DNA of 64,000 nt from Leptospira kanakyensis (GTDB lineage: Bacteria > Spirochaetota > Leptospiria > Leptospirales > Leptospiraceae). The stretch is from assembly GCF_004769235.1 (NCBI RefSeq), contig NZ_RQFG01000005.1, forward strand, positions 1,116,001 to 1,180,000, given 5' to 3'. Below are positions 47,713-56,959 of this stretch, piece after piece; positions within the stretch are counted from its first letter, which is position 1, and the number at the start of each line of letters is the position of its first letter. The position numbers and the translations under genes were made by a program. The notes beneath the pieces were generated by a model that saw nothing but the letters and a program-made list of their open reading frames with translations, was not told where the DNA came from and searched no databases.

Positions 47713-49062
47713 TTGAAAAATCAACTATTCACTGGTCCCTATTATTTTGGTATGAAGGACTTGGATGTGTTCAAAAAACATTTTATCCAAGAAAACCAAG
47801 GGAAACCACTTTTCCTCATTCGTTTCGAAAACATTTCCGGCATTGAACTCACTGAATTTTTGGATCTGCTCCGAACCGAGTTTTATTCCTGTTTGGATTT
47901 AGAAGACATTTGTTTCGGATTTCATTATTTAGAAAAACAAGATATACTACTTATGGGTATTTCTCCCCTTTTTGAGTGGGACATTGAAAAGTTTCCCAAT
48001 ATCGAAAATTCGGTGGGGAAATTCCAACAACAATGTTTACAAAATAAAATTGTATCCTTTCATTTTGGAGTCTCAAGAACCCAATCTAATTTTATCTCCG
48101 ATAGCGATGAAATTTATAAAGAATTGTATAAATCTTCCGAAAAAAATCTAAACGACAATTTAGTTCGTTGGAGTTGGACATACTACAATAAAGCAAATAC
48201 TTACATCTCTGGATCTGTTCATGAAGCTATGATCCAACCCACTGTGATCTTCAACCCAAAAGATAAAACTTATTCGGTAAAAGGTGGTGAGGTGTTTCTC
48301 GGTGGCGGGGCATACGTAGGTTACAAAGATTTAATCAATGACATTCCTTCTGACCAGGATTTAAACCGAATAGAACTTTTGATTTTAGAAAAGTTGATCA
48401 TTGCTTGTGAAGGGGCACCTGGATTATTAAAATTCAATATTTCACCTCAGTCCTTGATTGATACATTTTCTCATATCGATCGAGTGGATCGGTTACAGCG
48501 ACTCATTCAAAATAAAGATTTAATTCCTGAAAACATAAGATTTGAACTCGTGGAAAAACCTTATGATGATTCCCATTTTCCACTAAAAGATGTTTGCCAT
48601 GCCTTTTATTCTCATGGAATGAGTTTTGCTGCTGATGACTTTGGAGTTAAAAGTCAATCTCACCAAATTGTTTTGGATCTTGGGATTATGATTAAAGAAT
48701 TCAAATTAGATCCTATTAGTTTTAAGTTCAAAATTGAAGAAGACCAAATTAAATTTTTGGACAACTTAGCATTTATTGATTATTGCAAACGCCTCGCTGA
48801 TAACAGAGAAGCAGTAATCACTGCCGAAGCTGTTGAGGATTATGATACTTTACGATTCCTTATGGAACACCAAATTTATCAATTCCAAGCAAATATTCTT
48901 TTTGGAAAAATGACAGTATCAGATTATAAAAGAGATTTTGATCTTCTCCATTCCATTCATGAAGATGTTGTGAAAGAAGTATTGACAGATAAAATTTTGT
49001 CAGAAAAACAAAAGAAAGTTGGGAATTTGTTTCGAGTTGCATCAGAGGCGGGTTTAATTTAA
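47713..49062 (+). CDS. Eroded GGDEF-like/EAL-domain protein
   Basis: 449 residues from a TTG at 47713. Residues 30-165 look like a degenerate GGDEF-type domain without a GGDEF loop. Residues 172-420 align with EAL at key positions although wording differs: E193 (GGEVF), N242 (KFNISP), E278 (FELVEK), D308-D309 (AADDFG), K331 (EFKLD), E372 (AEAVED), Q392 (FQANILFG). The catalytic skeleton is thus mostly kept while the classical EAL and EGVET words are lost. It could bind or slowly cleave c-di-GMP. The pseudo-receiver gene follows after 6 bases. Confidence 0.72.
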   Translation: MKNQLFTGPYYFGMKDLDVFKKHFIQENQGKPLFLIRFENISGIELTEFLDLLRTEFYSCLDLEDICFGFHYLEKQDILLMGISPLFEWDIEKFPNIENSVGKFQQQCLQNKIVSFHFGVSRTQSNFISDSDEIYKELYKSSEKNLNDNLVRWSWTYYNKANTYISGSVHEAMIQPTVIFNPKDKTYSVKGGEVFLGGGAYVGYKDLINDIPSDQDLNRIELLILEKLIIACEGAPGLLKFNISPQSLIDTFSHIDRVDRLQRLIQNKDLIPENIRFELVEKPYDDSHFPLKDVCHAFYSHGMSFAADDFGVKSQSHQIVLDLGIMIKEFKLDPISFKFKIEEDQIKFLDNLAFIDYCKRLADNREAVITAEAVEDYDTLRFLMEHQIYQFQANILFGKMTVSDYKRDFDLLHSIHEDVVKEVLTDKILSEKQKKVGNLFRVASEAGLI

Positions 49063-49068
49063 AATTTT

Positions 49069-50037
49069 ATGCATTTTATCATGGCGATAGAAAACGATCT
49101 AAATTCCGCACAGGACTTAGAAAATATCTTCCTTGGTTTACGCCAACGAGTTGTCATAACGAAATTTTCGCAAACTGTTCAAGAATATGTAAAATCCTCT
49201 AACCCAGATATCATTCTGATGGGATTAACTTTTAAGGACAAAAAAGAATTAGAATTTGTTTTGGAACTAAGACGGGATGTCATCACACACAACATCCCTA
49301 TCTTGGCAATGATTCCGAAAGAAGATACTAACTTTATCGCAAATCAAAAAGCCCTTGGTTTTACAGATTATATGGTGAAACCTTTAGCCAAACAACCACT
49401 CCTCGATCGAATTCATTCCCATATTGAAGAATATAAATTTAGCGAATCTTCAAAAACTAGGGACAATATGTCTTTTATCGTTGTGGATCGAGGACATGGG
49501 CGTGTGTTGTTCCAATGCCGCGCCAATCTCAAACGATATGTTTTTCCTGAATTCAAAAAAATATTCACTCCTAACTTTTTAAAATCCATTCTAGCAGAAC
49601 GTATTTGTTTTGATGTTCGTGTGGTTCCGGAACTCGGCAAAGAAGAAGTAGAAGTTTTCGAACGAGTGATGAAACTTTTCTCAGGTCATGAAAAGGTTGT
49701 ATTTATTGCAGGCCGCCATATGGGAGCTTTCATTGAACACGCATCAGATGATGAAAAAATGTTAGTATTCATGGCTCCGAACGAATTCGATGAATACGTT
49801 AAAATGGAAGAACAGAAAGTAGAAGAACAACGTAAGAAAGAGAAAAAAGAAAAGTTTGCAAAAGATAGTGCAAAGGAAAACGCACAAACTCCTCCGACTT
49901 CCTTAGGAGATGTAAAAATAGAAATTCCAATGGGAGGCGCGGCCCTTCCAATAACACCGGAAAATCCAACCGTTCCCGAAACACCCGCAGAAACGCCACC
50001 TAATTCTGATTCTACGAACAATCCGCCACAATCATAA
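49069..50037 (+). CDS. Pseudo-receiver protein with acidic/basic coiled tail
   Basis: 322 residues. Residues 1-120 have a receiver fold, but the phospho-acceptor position is glycine (PDIILMGLTF; G52 instead of D) and the N-terminal acidic pair is altered, while the late lysine remains (YMVKPL). Residues 125-240 are an unrecognised domain. A Lys/Glu-rich coiled segment follows (VKMEEQKVEEQRKKEKKEK), then a Pro/Thr-rich end. It cannot be phosphorylated in the normal way and probably works as a protein-interaction module for the adjacent EAL-like protein. No good ribosome-binding site; 49081 is an alternative ATG. Confidence 0.72.
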   Translation: MHFIMAIENDLNSAQDLENIFLGLRQRVVITKFSQTVQEYVKSSNPDIILMGLTFKDKKELEFVLELRRDVITHNIPILAMIPKEDTNFIANQKALGFTDYMVKPLAKQPLLDRIHSHIEEYKFSESSKTRDNMSFIVVDRGHGRVLFQCRANLKRYVFPEFKKIFTPNFLKSILAERICFDVRVVPELGKEEVEVFERVMKLFSGHEKVVFIAGRHMGAFIEHASDDEKMLVFMAPNEFDEYVKMEEQKVEEQRKKEKKEKFAKDSAKENAQTPPTSLGDVKIEIPMGGAALPITPENPTVPETPAETPPNSDSTNNPPQS

Positions 50038-50069
50038 ATTTTAAAACCATAAAACAAAAGAAGTAAACA

Positions 50070-50852
50070 ATGAATTACAAACGCGAAGTCATCGACATCC
50101 CCAACGGTAAAGGCGAAATCATTCGCTTTCAAATGAATGATCAGAACTCACTGACAGGACAGAACATGAGAGATCTCGGTGAGATCTTAAATGAAATCAA
50201 AGCCGACAATTCTAAACGAGGTGTTATCTTAACCACAGACAATCCTAAGTTTTTTTGTAATGGCCTAGATGCCGAAAATTTACTTTCCACAAGTCGTGAC
50301 AAACTCATCGATGAAGTTGGTGGAATTGTGATCCTTTTTGGTGAACTGGTTAAGTTTGATAAACCTTTAATCACTGAAGTCACTGGTCATGCTATGGGTG
50401 GTGGTGCAGTGATCACTGTGGCATCCGATTTTAAATATATGCTCGATGGAAAAGGAAGGATTGGATTTACAGAAGTGAATGTTGGCCTTCCACTCCCTGG
50501 AAGTTTTATTGATCGCATTCGTATGTGTGTGGATCCAAGATACTGGGCAGAAGTTTGTTTGGAAGGATCCACTTACAAAGGAGCAGAAGCTAAAAAAATT
50601 GGACTGATTGATGAAATCGCTCCTACGCCAGAAGACATAAGAAAGATCGCTCTAAAAAAATTAGAAACACTTTCTAAGGTTCCGTCTGCAGCCTATCGTT
50701 CCACAAAGAATACTTTAAATGGTGCCCTCCTTGCAAATTTAGAACAATATAAGAAGGATACGATCAAATCCTTTGAACAACCAGGTGTTGTTGACAATCT
50801 ACTCGAAGCAATGACAGCTCTTAAGGAAAAACGTAGACCCGTTTTTAAATAA
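50070..50852 (+). CDS. Enoyl-CoA hydratase/isomerase-family protein
   Basis: 260 residues of the crotonase fold. The oxyanion-hole segments are FFCNGLDAENLL and TGHAMGGGAVITVASDFKYM; LGRIGFTEVNVGLPLP-type wording appears as KGRIGFTEVNVGLPLPG, where an E in TEVN could be the catalytic acid. Second catalytic Glu of true hydratases is less clear, so an isomerase (enoyl-CoA delta-isomerase) is equally possible. It begins 32 bases after the pseudo-receiver gene. Confidence 0.85.
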   Translation: MNYKREVIDIPNGKGEIIRFQMNDQNSLTGQNMRDLGEILNEIKADNSKRGVILTTDNPKFFCNGLDAENLLSTSRDKLIDEVGGIVILFGELVKFDKPLITEVTGHAMGGGAVITVASDFKYMLDGKGRIGFTEVNVGLPLPGSFIDRIRMCVDPRYWAEVCLEGSTYKGAEAKKIGLIDEIAPTPEDIRKIALKKLETLSKVPSAAYRSTKNTLNGALLANLEQYKKDTIKSFEQPGVVDNLLEAMTALKEKRRPVFK

Positions 50853-50868
50853 AAAAAATAGAAAGGCC

Positions 50869-50905
50869 CGAGGGGAAAATTACAACAGCCCCTCGATTCT
50901 TATAA
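50869..50905 (+). terminator. Weak hairpin terminator after the crotonase gene
   Basis: Seven base pairs (CGAGGGG at 50869-50875 with CCCCTCG at 50889-50895) around a 13-base loop, followed by ATTCTTAT. It lies 17 bases after the stop at 50852. The tail is poor in T, so the efficiency is doubtful. Confidence 0.4.
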
Positions 50906-50945
50906 GTCTTTTCACCATAAGCGCCGAAAATAATAGTGAAATCAG

Positions 50946-52910
50946 ATGTTGCGCGCATTCGTATTAGTACTTATACTCTCTCTTTACCCACTTTCTGCAA
51001 TATCTGTATCTGATTACCCGCCAGGTTTTGTTTTAAAAAATCCTTATCTCTGGCCAGTCAAAGGATATGACTCCATCACCGGTGCTTTCGGTGAATTTAG
51101 AACCGGCCATTTTCATATGGGCCAAGATTTTTCTACCGGTGGAAAAATTGGGATTCCCATCATTGCTGTAGCAAAAGGAAAAGTGACTCGAGTCCAAAGA
51201 CGATGGACTAGCATTGGTTATGCGTTATTTCTCCAACATGATGATGGAATGACATCTCGTTATGGTCATTTACATAAATTTTCTCAAAAAATCATCAAAC
51301 AGATTTTAAAATCGAAACAAGCAAAACGTTATAAAGATAGAACCGATTTTGATATTGCCCTTCCGGAAGCAGTCGAAGTAGATGCAGGAGAAACCATTGC
51401 TTTCTCTGGTGATACAGGTGTTGGACCCCCTCACCTTCATTTTGAACTTTTTAAAGATAACGTATATTATAACCCCATGCATTATGGTTTGGGATACAAT
51501 GTGGCAGAACCAATTGTATTTAATACCATTCGTATCACTCCACAAACACCACGAACCTTTATCAACGGCCGAAATGAAACAATAGAAATTCCTTTTTATG
51601 AAACTAGTGGAAATCGATTTGAATTGTCTGAGTCACCAACTTTATTCATCCAAGGAAAAGTAGGAATTCAAATTGCCTTGCATCAAAAATCAAATAACAA
51701 TCGTCTAGGAATATTCACCTTAGATATGTTAATTGGTGAACATGTCCTACAAGGATTCCAACTTTCAAAAATCTTAAAAGAACATACACGAAAAAATGTT
51801 TTGTTGTATGACAGCTCTGTTAGTAAACCCAATGGAAATCCTTTTTCATACTACTTACACACGCGCGATGGCAATGATCTTCTCGGAATGAGAAGTAATG
51901 GTCGAGAACAGGGCCTACTCGATAGCGAACAAATGCGGATGGGAGAACCTAAAGAAATCACCATTCGTGCGACAGGGATGGGCGGGCAGATGTCCTTTGC
52001 ATCCTTTTATATCCTTAAAGACCAAGGTGATTACAGCCACATTGTTACCAAAGAATGGAAGTACAATGTGTACTATGACCGTTATACAACATTCAAATCC
52101 AAAGATACAAAAGTAGAATTGTTTTTCCCAGTGAATGCTGTATATTCGAAGGCATTCTTTGATATCGAAGCCCAAGAACAAATTCAAATTAATACAAAGG
52201 GACTCAATCAACTCTCCAGCGTATATAAAATCGGCCCTGATTTTAAAGATTTTAATTTAGGTTACGATCTATATGTAAAGGTTCCCAAAACCAAAGATAT
52301 CAATTCAGCGGACTTATATGAAGTATTGGCAGATGGGAATGTAAAAAAAATCAATGGATCTTCCTTTAGTTCCTGGGGTCAGTTTTTTAAAGTAAGGCTA
52401 CGTAAAACAGGACTCTTTGTTGTTTTATCTGACCAAACTCCTCCGACCATTTACCTACATGACTTGATGAACAAAACAGTTTATCCTAGAGAAGACTTTG
52501 CTTTGTATTTGAAAGCTGTGGATGTAGGATCGGGAATTATGCCGGACGGCTTTGATATCACAGTCGATGGAATTCCAGGGAAGGCCGAATTTTTTCCCAA
52601 AGATGGACGTTTAGAAATCTTTGAACCGGAAATTCTATACGAACCAGGAAAACATACAGTGCTTGCGAGCGTCAGAGATTTTGCAGGAAATTGGAGTTCT
52701 ACAGTTCGTTATGATTACGAAATCCAAACTCCTCCCATTCCTGAAGAAAAGAAAAAGCCGACCGCAGAACCACTTGTGATTGAAACAACGAAAGAGAAAA
52801 AAGCAGTAAAAGAAACAAAAACCAAACAATCTTCGCCTAAGGTGCAAAAGGCGGTGAAACCAATTACTATCGCACCCAAGGCAAAGGATAAAAAATCTAC
52901 ATCCCGATAG
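50946..52910 (+). CDS. Secreted M23 (LytM-type) metallopeptidase-like protein
   Basis: 654 residues with a signal peptide (hydrophobic 4-17, cleavage near LSA). The M23 domain lies at about 35-185 with zinc ligands in GHFHMGQD (H...D) and the HxH of [20 protein letters not shown] holds another conserved His. M23 enzymes cut peptidoglycan cross-bridges. About 400 further residues contain beta-sandwich-like segments (an Ig-like part near [18 protein letters not shown]) and a Lys/Pro-rich tail. It probably works in the periplasm on cell-wall remodelling. The 3' end overlaps fabG by 14 bases. Confidence 0.88.
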   Translation: MLRAFVLVLILSLYPLSAISVSDYPPGFVLKNPYLWPVKGYDSITGAFGEFRTGHFHMGQDFSTGGKIGIPIIAVAKGKVTRVQRRWTSIGYALFLQHDDGMTSRYGHLHKFSQKIIKQILKSKQAKRYKDRTDFDIALPEAVEVDAGETIAFSGDTGVGPPHLHFELFKDNVYYNPMHYGLGYNVAEPIVFNTIRITPQTPRTFINGRNETIEIPFYETSGNRFELSESPTLFIQGKVGIQIALHQKSNNNRLGIFTLDMLIGEHVLQGFQLSKILKEHTRKNVLLYDSSVSKPNGNPFSYYLHTRDGNDLLGMRSNGREQGLLDSEQMRMGEPKEITIRATGMGGQMSFASFYILKDQGDYSHIVTKEWKYNVYYDRYTTFKSKDTKVELFFPVNAVYSKAFFDIEAQEQIQINTKGLNQLSSVYKIGPDFKDFNLGYDLYVKVPKTKDINSADLYEVLADGNVKKINGSSFSSWGQFFKVRLRKTGLFVVLSDQTPPTIYLHDLMNKTVYPREDFALYLKAVDVGSGIMPDGFDITVDGIPGKAEFFPKDGRLEIFEPEILYEPGKHTVLASVRDFAGNWSSTVRYDYEIQTPPIPEEKKKPTAEPLVIETTKEKKAVKETKTKQSSPKVQKAVKPITIAPKAKDKKSTSR

Positions 52911-53664
52911 CAGCACCACCGTCTACACGGAGGAAAGTTCCAGTGATGTAAGACGCATCATTACTTAAGAAAAATTTAACAGCAGAAGCAATCTCTTCTT
53001 GTTTTCCTGGACGTTTGAGTGGAATCACAGAAGGATCAGTCAACTTGTCTTGCACTTCTTTAGAAAGTGTTCCAGTCATTTCTGTTTGAACGTATCCTGG
53101 GCAAACTGCATTTACGAGTACGTTTCTTCCAGAAAATTCACGAGCAGAAACTTTCGTTAACGCAATCACTCCGGCTTTAGAAGTGGAGTAGTTTGCTTGG
53201 CCTGGTTGCCCAGTGAGTCCAGAAACTGAGGAAATGTTTACGATCCGACCAGAGTCAGATTTAAGAATCAGTTTACTTGCGGATTTCGTCATAAGGAAAA
53301 CTCCCTTACAGTTTACATCCATAACAAAGTCATATTCTTGTTCCGACATACGAATGAGAAGATTGTCTTTTAAAACACCTGCGTTATTAACGAGAAAATC
53401 TAATTTTCCAAAAGCCTCTTTTGTTTTGCTGATGGCAGCGTCGCAATCTTCTGGTTTTGTTACGTTACAAGCAACTCCAATTGCTTTCACACCAAATTTA
53501 GCTTCAACTTCTCTTGCAGCTTCTTCAATTTTTTCCTGATTCAAATCAACAAGCACCAAACTTGCACCATGCGATGCGATTCGGTTTGCGATTGCTCTTC
53601 CCAAACCAATGGGAGAGGCAGCTCCCGTTACCAGTGCTACTTTTCCTTCGAATTCTTTGGACAT
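52897..53664 (-). CDS. fabG: 3-oxoacyl-ACP reductase / SDR family
   Basis: 255 residues, classical short-chain dehydrogenase. Cofactor loop [19 protein letters not shown] ([11 protein letters not shown]), catalytic Ser in VNISSVSG, and YSTSKAG with Tyr-Lys. The FabG-like features are the [14 protein letters not shown] block and the ending [16 protein letters not shown]. It reduces 3-ketoacyl-ACP or -CoA. A strong G-rich ribosome-binding site, AGGGGGG, lies upstream. The gene is not in a fatty-acid cluster here, so a PhaB-like or other SDR role remains open. Confidence 0.85.
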   Translation of the reverse strand: MSKEFEGKVALVTGAASPIGLGRAIANRIASHGASLVLVDLNQEKIEEAAREVEAKFGVKAIGVACNVTKPEDCDAAISKTKEAFGKLDFLVNNAGVLKDNLLIRMSEQEYDFVMDVNCKGVFLMTKSASKLILKSDSGRIVNISSVSGLTGQPGQANYSTSKAGVIALTKVSAREFSGRNVLVNAVCPGYVQTEMTGTLSKEVQDKLTDPSVIPLKRPGKQEEIASAVKFFLSNDASYITGTFLRVDGGAAIGM

Positions 53665-53772
53665 ATGCCCCCCTAGGATTTATTACTAGATTCTAAACTT
53701 GAATTTCGAACATCGTTCGGCAATCGTAAAATTCCCAGTTGAAACAGAAGTTTCTAATGAAAGACTGCCCTT

Positions 53773-55077
53773 ATGATCGATCGTTATAGCCACCCAGAGA
53801 TTTCCGCCATCTGGGAATTAGAGAACAAATTTAAGATTTGGACAGATATTGAAATTTATGCCTGCGAAGCCCGTGCCAACCGCGGAGAAGTTCCCAAAGA
53901 AGACCTGGAAACCATCAAACAAAAGGCAAAATTCAACGTAGAGGAAATTCTAGAAATAGAATCCAAAGTCCACCATGATGTCATCGCCTATTTGACAAAC
54001 TTGAACTCTTATATAGGACCAGCAGGCCGACATGTTCACTTTGGACTCACTTCCAGTGACGTTGGTGACACAGCACTTTGTGTACAAATGGTGCAAGCAA
54101 TGGACCTTCTCATCCAAAGAACCGAAACCCTTTTACAAACAACGAAAGAAAAAGCAAAAGAGTACAAAGACCTTCCTTGTATCGGACGTTCTCATGGTAT
54201 CCATGCAGAACCAATGACACTTGGTCTTAAATTTGCTCTCTTCTTTGCTGAGATGACTCGCAACTTAGAACGGATGAAAGATGCTAGGGCTCAAGTGGCC
54301 GTAGGGAAATTGTCCGGAGCTGTCGGAACTTATTCCAATATTGATTTAGAAATTGAAGAATATGTTTTAACCAAACTTGGATTAACCGTTGATCCGATTG
54401 CGACACAAGTCATTTCTCGTGACCGTCATGCTTTCTATATGTCAGTACTCGGTGTAGTTGCTGCGAGTTTAGATCGTATGGCAACGGAGATCCGACTCTT
54501 ACAAAAAACAGAAGGCCGTGAAGTAGAAGAACCTTTTGCCAAAGGCCAAAAAGGATCTTCGGCTATGCCTCACAAACGAAATCCAGTCGTTTGCGAAAGA
54601 ATATCTGGAATCTCTAGAGTCATTCGTTCTAACGTAAACGTGGGATTACAAAACGTGGGACTTTGGCATGAACGAGATATTTCTCATTCTTCTGCCGAAA
54701 GAATCGTACTTCCCGATTCTACCATTGCACTCGATTACATTTTGGAAAAAATGAATTTTGTCCTAAAAGGACTTCATGTGTATCCTGATGCCACCGAACG
54801 TACATTAAATGTAACACGTGGGCTCATCTTTTCACAAAAAGTTCTGTTGTGGTTGATTGAAAAAGGCGGAATCACTCGTGAAGATGCCTACTTAATCGTT
54901 CAAGAAAATGCAATGGCAGTTTGGGCAGACCAATCCAAAAATCTTCGTGACCTTTTAAAACAAGATCCAAGATGTTCTGCCATCCTCAAAGAAAGTGATT
55001 TGAATGAAATTTTCCAAATCAAACCTTATTTGGAAAGGATCCCTCTCATTTTCAAACGATTGGGGATTATTGATTGA
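53773..55077 (+). CDS. purB: Adenylosuccinate lyase
   Basis: 434 residues, usual length for the short bacterial class. Acts twice in purine synthesis (SAICAR to AICAR, adenylosuccinate to AMP). Fumarase/aspartase-superfamily blocks: HFGLTSSDVGDTALC, IGRSHGIHAEPMTLG and the signature loop GSSAMPHKRNPVVCE with the catalytic Ser. The N-terminus begins at an ATG directly with family sequence (YSHPEISAIWELENKF). Confidence 0.96.
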   Translation: MIDRYSHPEISAIWELENKFKIWTDIEIYACEARANRGEVPKEDLETIKQKAKFNVEEILEIESKVHHDVIAYLTNLNSYIGPAGRHVHFGLTSSDVGDTALCVQMVQAMDLLIQRTETLLQTTKEKAKEYKDLPCIGRSHGIHAEPMTLGLKFALFFAEMTRNLERMKDARAQVAVGKLSGAVGTYSNIDLEIEEYVLTKLGLTVDPIATQVISRDRHAFYMSVLGVVAASLDRMATEIRLLQKTEGREVEEPFAKGQKGSSAMPHKRNPVVCERISGISRVIRSNVNVGLQNVGLWHERDISHSSAERIVLPDSTIALDYILEKMNFVLKGLHVYPDATERTLNVTRGLIFSQKVLLWLIEKGGITREDAYLIVQENAMAVWADQSKNLRDLLKQDPRCSAILKESDLNEIFQIKPYLERIPLIFKRLGIID

Positions 55078-55152
55078 TTCCGATTGTGTCAGTGAAAATG
55101 GAATTTCCAAAGTAAATGGAAACCTGATTCAAACTAGAAAGGATATAATCTC

Positions 55153-55269
55153 ATGGCCGAAAAACAAAGTGTGATTCAAAGACTAGTCGGTAAGGGATTA
55201 TATCCTTCGCAAATGGCAGAACGTTCACTGCCAACTTTATCAAAATCTAAATCAAAGATTTTCTTCTAA
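55153..55269 (+). pseudogene. Small ORF, probable N-terminal remnant of a methyltransferase gene
   Basis: 38 codons from an ATG with AAGGA 9 bases upstream. The first part, VIQRLVGKGLYPSQMA, resembles the opening of some class I SAM-dependent methyltransferases (RLxGKGxYPxQ/E-A), as I recall the family; after residue ~22 it turns to Ser/Lys-rich sequence and stops. No further methyltransferase sequence can fit, since the carboxylesterase gene begins on the other strand with an 18-base overlap. A 3' deletion or rearrangement is the favoured reading; a genuine small protein is the alternative. Confidence 0.4.
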
Positions 55270-55899
55270 CCATTGGATTAAATCTTTTAACATCTCACGA
55301 TTGATGCTATGACCTTCTGGGTATTCCCTGTAATGAGGCCGAATGCCTATTGATTCCAAATATTGTTTTACCGAACGGGCATATTCAACAGATAAAACTC
55401 GATCATTGTTTCCATGAGAGATAAAAATCTTTTTTTTCAAAAGATCATCTGTGATTTTCACAATCTCCTTATTTTCTTCTAACAACCTTCCACTCAAAGC
55501 AATAATACCTTTGATTCTCTCTGGATAAAGTAATCCAACAGAATAAGACATGATGGCTCCTTGACTAAAACCACCAATCCAAACATTGGATTCATCAAAT
55601 TGGTAATTCAATTTGAGATAATCCAGAAATTCTAACAAAAGCCTTCTACTTTCTTTTTCCTGTTCTAAATTGATCTTTGGTTGGCCAGTTGTGAATAAAA
55701 CTTCATACCAAGCGTAACTATCTGGTGCCAAAGTCAAAGGACCTCTGGCGGAAACTACAAGAAAGGATTCTGGTAAATAATTGGCTAATGAAAACAAATC
55801 TTCTTCATTACTTCCAACTCCATGTAACAATACCAATAGAGGTGGATTTTCTATGGAAACTTTTGGTTTGCGGATTAAATATTCTAGTGGTTTCTCCAT
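55252..55899 (-). CDS. Phospholipase/carboxylesterase-family hydrolase, MhqD-like
   Basis: 215 residues, alpha/beta fold of the phospholipase/carboxylesterase (abhydrolase_2) family. Opening LLVLLHGVGSNEEDLFSLAN; nucleophile Ser in GGFSQGAIMSY; Asp in HGNNDRVLS; His in PEGHSINRE. The closest well-known functional relatives by type are YpfH and Bacillus MhqD, the latter induced by quinones. It follows the dioxygenase by 13 bases with a ribosome-binding site AAGGA, so both are one operon behind the operator at 56789. Substrate unknown. Confidence 0.85.
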   Translation of the reverse strand: MEKPLEYLIRKPKVSIENPPLLVLLHGVGSNEEDLFSLANYLPESFLVVSARGPLTLAPDSYAWYEVLFTTGQPKINLEQEKESRRLLLEFLDYLKLNYQFDESNVWIGGFSQGAIMSYSVGLLYPERIKGIIALSGRLLEENKEIVKITDDLLKKKIFISHGNNDRVLSVEYARSVKQYLESIGIRPHYREYPEGHSINREMLKDLIQWLEENL

Positions 55900-55912
55900 T
55901 TCTTTATTATCC

Positions 55913-56746
55913 TTAATGACTCGGTTCCAATCTTACAGAAGTCATCGTCAAAGCACCTGCCACAGGTTTGTCGTTAAAAAAAGAAATAGAATCTGAATCC
56001 AGTTTTGTCCCCAAAGTATAAAGTAACGGCAAATAGTGTTCTGCTGTGGGAATGGCCCATTCAAATTCTTTTCCGTGATTTCTAATTTGAATTAAGGACT
56101 CGTTGTCTCCAGCCAGGATCCAATTTTTTACCTTTTGGTTTACATCCAATGCCCAATCAAATCCATATACTTCGTTCAATCTGTCCCAAGCCACCATACG
56201 CAAGTTATGTACAATATTCCCACTGGCAAGAATGAGAACTCCTTGGTTTCGAAGAGTGGACAATTCTTTGGCCAATTGGAAATGAGCTTCCGGCGAAATT
56301 TTATAATCCATGCTTAGTTGCACAACGGGAATGTCTGCATTTGGATAAATATGTTTGATGACACTCCAGGCACCATGATCCAATCCCCATTCATAATCTA
56401 ATTTTACATTTTGAGATATGACAACGGACTGAATGAGTTTCGCAAGTTCCGGACTACCCGGAGCCGGGTATTGCACATCAAATAAGGCTTTGGGGAACCC
56501 ACCAAAGTCATGTATGGTGGGAGGATTTTCCATAGCGGTTACAAACGTTCCATCCGTCACCCAGTGTGCGGAAATACAAAGAATGGCTTTCGGTTTGGGA
56601 ATCGTTTTACTCAGATTTCGTAATCCTTCCACAAATTCATTTTCCTCAATCGCATTCATTGGGCTTCCATGCCCCAGAAAAAGGGAAGGAAGTGTGGTGG
56701 AATTTTGGAAAAAAGCCGAATTTTCTTTAGTTTCTGCTGAGCTCAT
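55913..56746 (-). CDS. ygiD: DODA-type extradiol ring-cleavage dioxygenase (YgiD-like)
   Basis: 277 residues of the LigB/DODA family, which open catechol rings (4,5-DOPA in the named example) using a metal. Conserved histidines: H26 in FLGHGSPMNA, H61 in SAHWVTDG, H124 in LDHGAWSV, H180 in GNIVHNLR and H237 in AEHYLPLL, the YgiD pattern for the metal site and base. No signal peptide, so cytosolic. It leads an operon with the carboxylesterase and is preceded by a promoter with a central palindrome shared with marR. The physiological substrate is probably a catechol-like compound, by inference. Confidence 0.88.
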   Translation of the reverse strand: MSSAETKENSAFFQNSTTLPSLFLGHGSPMNAIEENEFVEGLRNLSKTIPKPKAILCISAHWVTDGTFVTAMENPPTIHDFGGFPKALFDVQYPAPGSPELAKLIQSVVISQNVKLDYEWGLDHGAWSVIKHIYPNADIPVVQLSMDYKISPEAHFQLAKELSTLRNQGVLILASGNIVHNLRMVAWDRLNEVYGFDWALDVNQKVKNWILAGDNESLIQIRNHGKEFEWAIPTAEHYLPLLYTLGTKLDSDSISFFNDKPVAGALTMTSVRLEPSH

Positions 56747-56788
56747 CTGGTTTCCGGAATTTTTTAGATTCCGACTCCTCTATTTAGA

Positions 56789-56817
56789 TAGTTTAATATT
56801 AAATCATTTATTGTCAA
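56789..56817 (-). promoter_or_regulatory. Dioxygenase promoter with central dyad operator
   Basis: Minus strand: TTGACA (56812-56817), 16 bases, TAAACT (56790-56795). The plus-strand sequence TAGTTTAATATTAAATCA (56789-56806) fills the spacer and the -10; its core TTTAATATTAAA is a perfect 12-base palindrome. It differs from the marR operator at 33863-33880 at only 2 of 18 positions. A repressor here would block polymerase binding. Start codon is at 56746, giving a leader of about 35-40 bases. Confidence 0.62.
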
Positions 56818-56959
56818 TCTAATATACAGTTGGAAAACGGAAAATTGCTCCGGTTATTATGAACAGTCTTTATGGTTATGAAAGCAATTAAATGAAATTT
56901 AGGATTTTGATTTTTAGTTGATTTCTTATTTTTTGGATCTCGATATACTTTCTTTTAAA

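Noticed and set aside
49686..50132. 148-codon minus-strand ORF across the pseudo-receiver and crotonase starts
   Set aside because: Antisense of the Lys/Glu-rich and Pro-rich tail; Phe/Ser-rich composition of an antisense shadow.
55144..55149. TATAAT directly before the small ORF at 55153 as a promoter -10
   Set aside because: No -35-like hexamer at 15-19 bases upstream; it overlaps the ribosome-binding site region.
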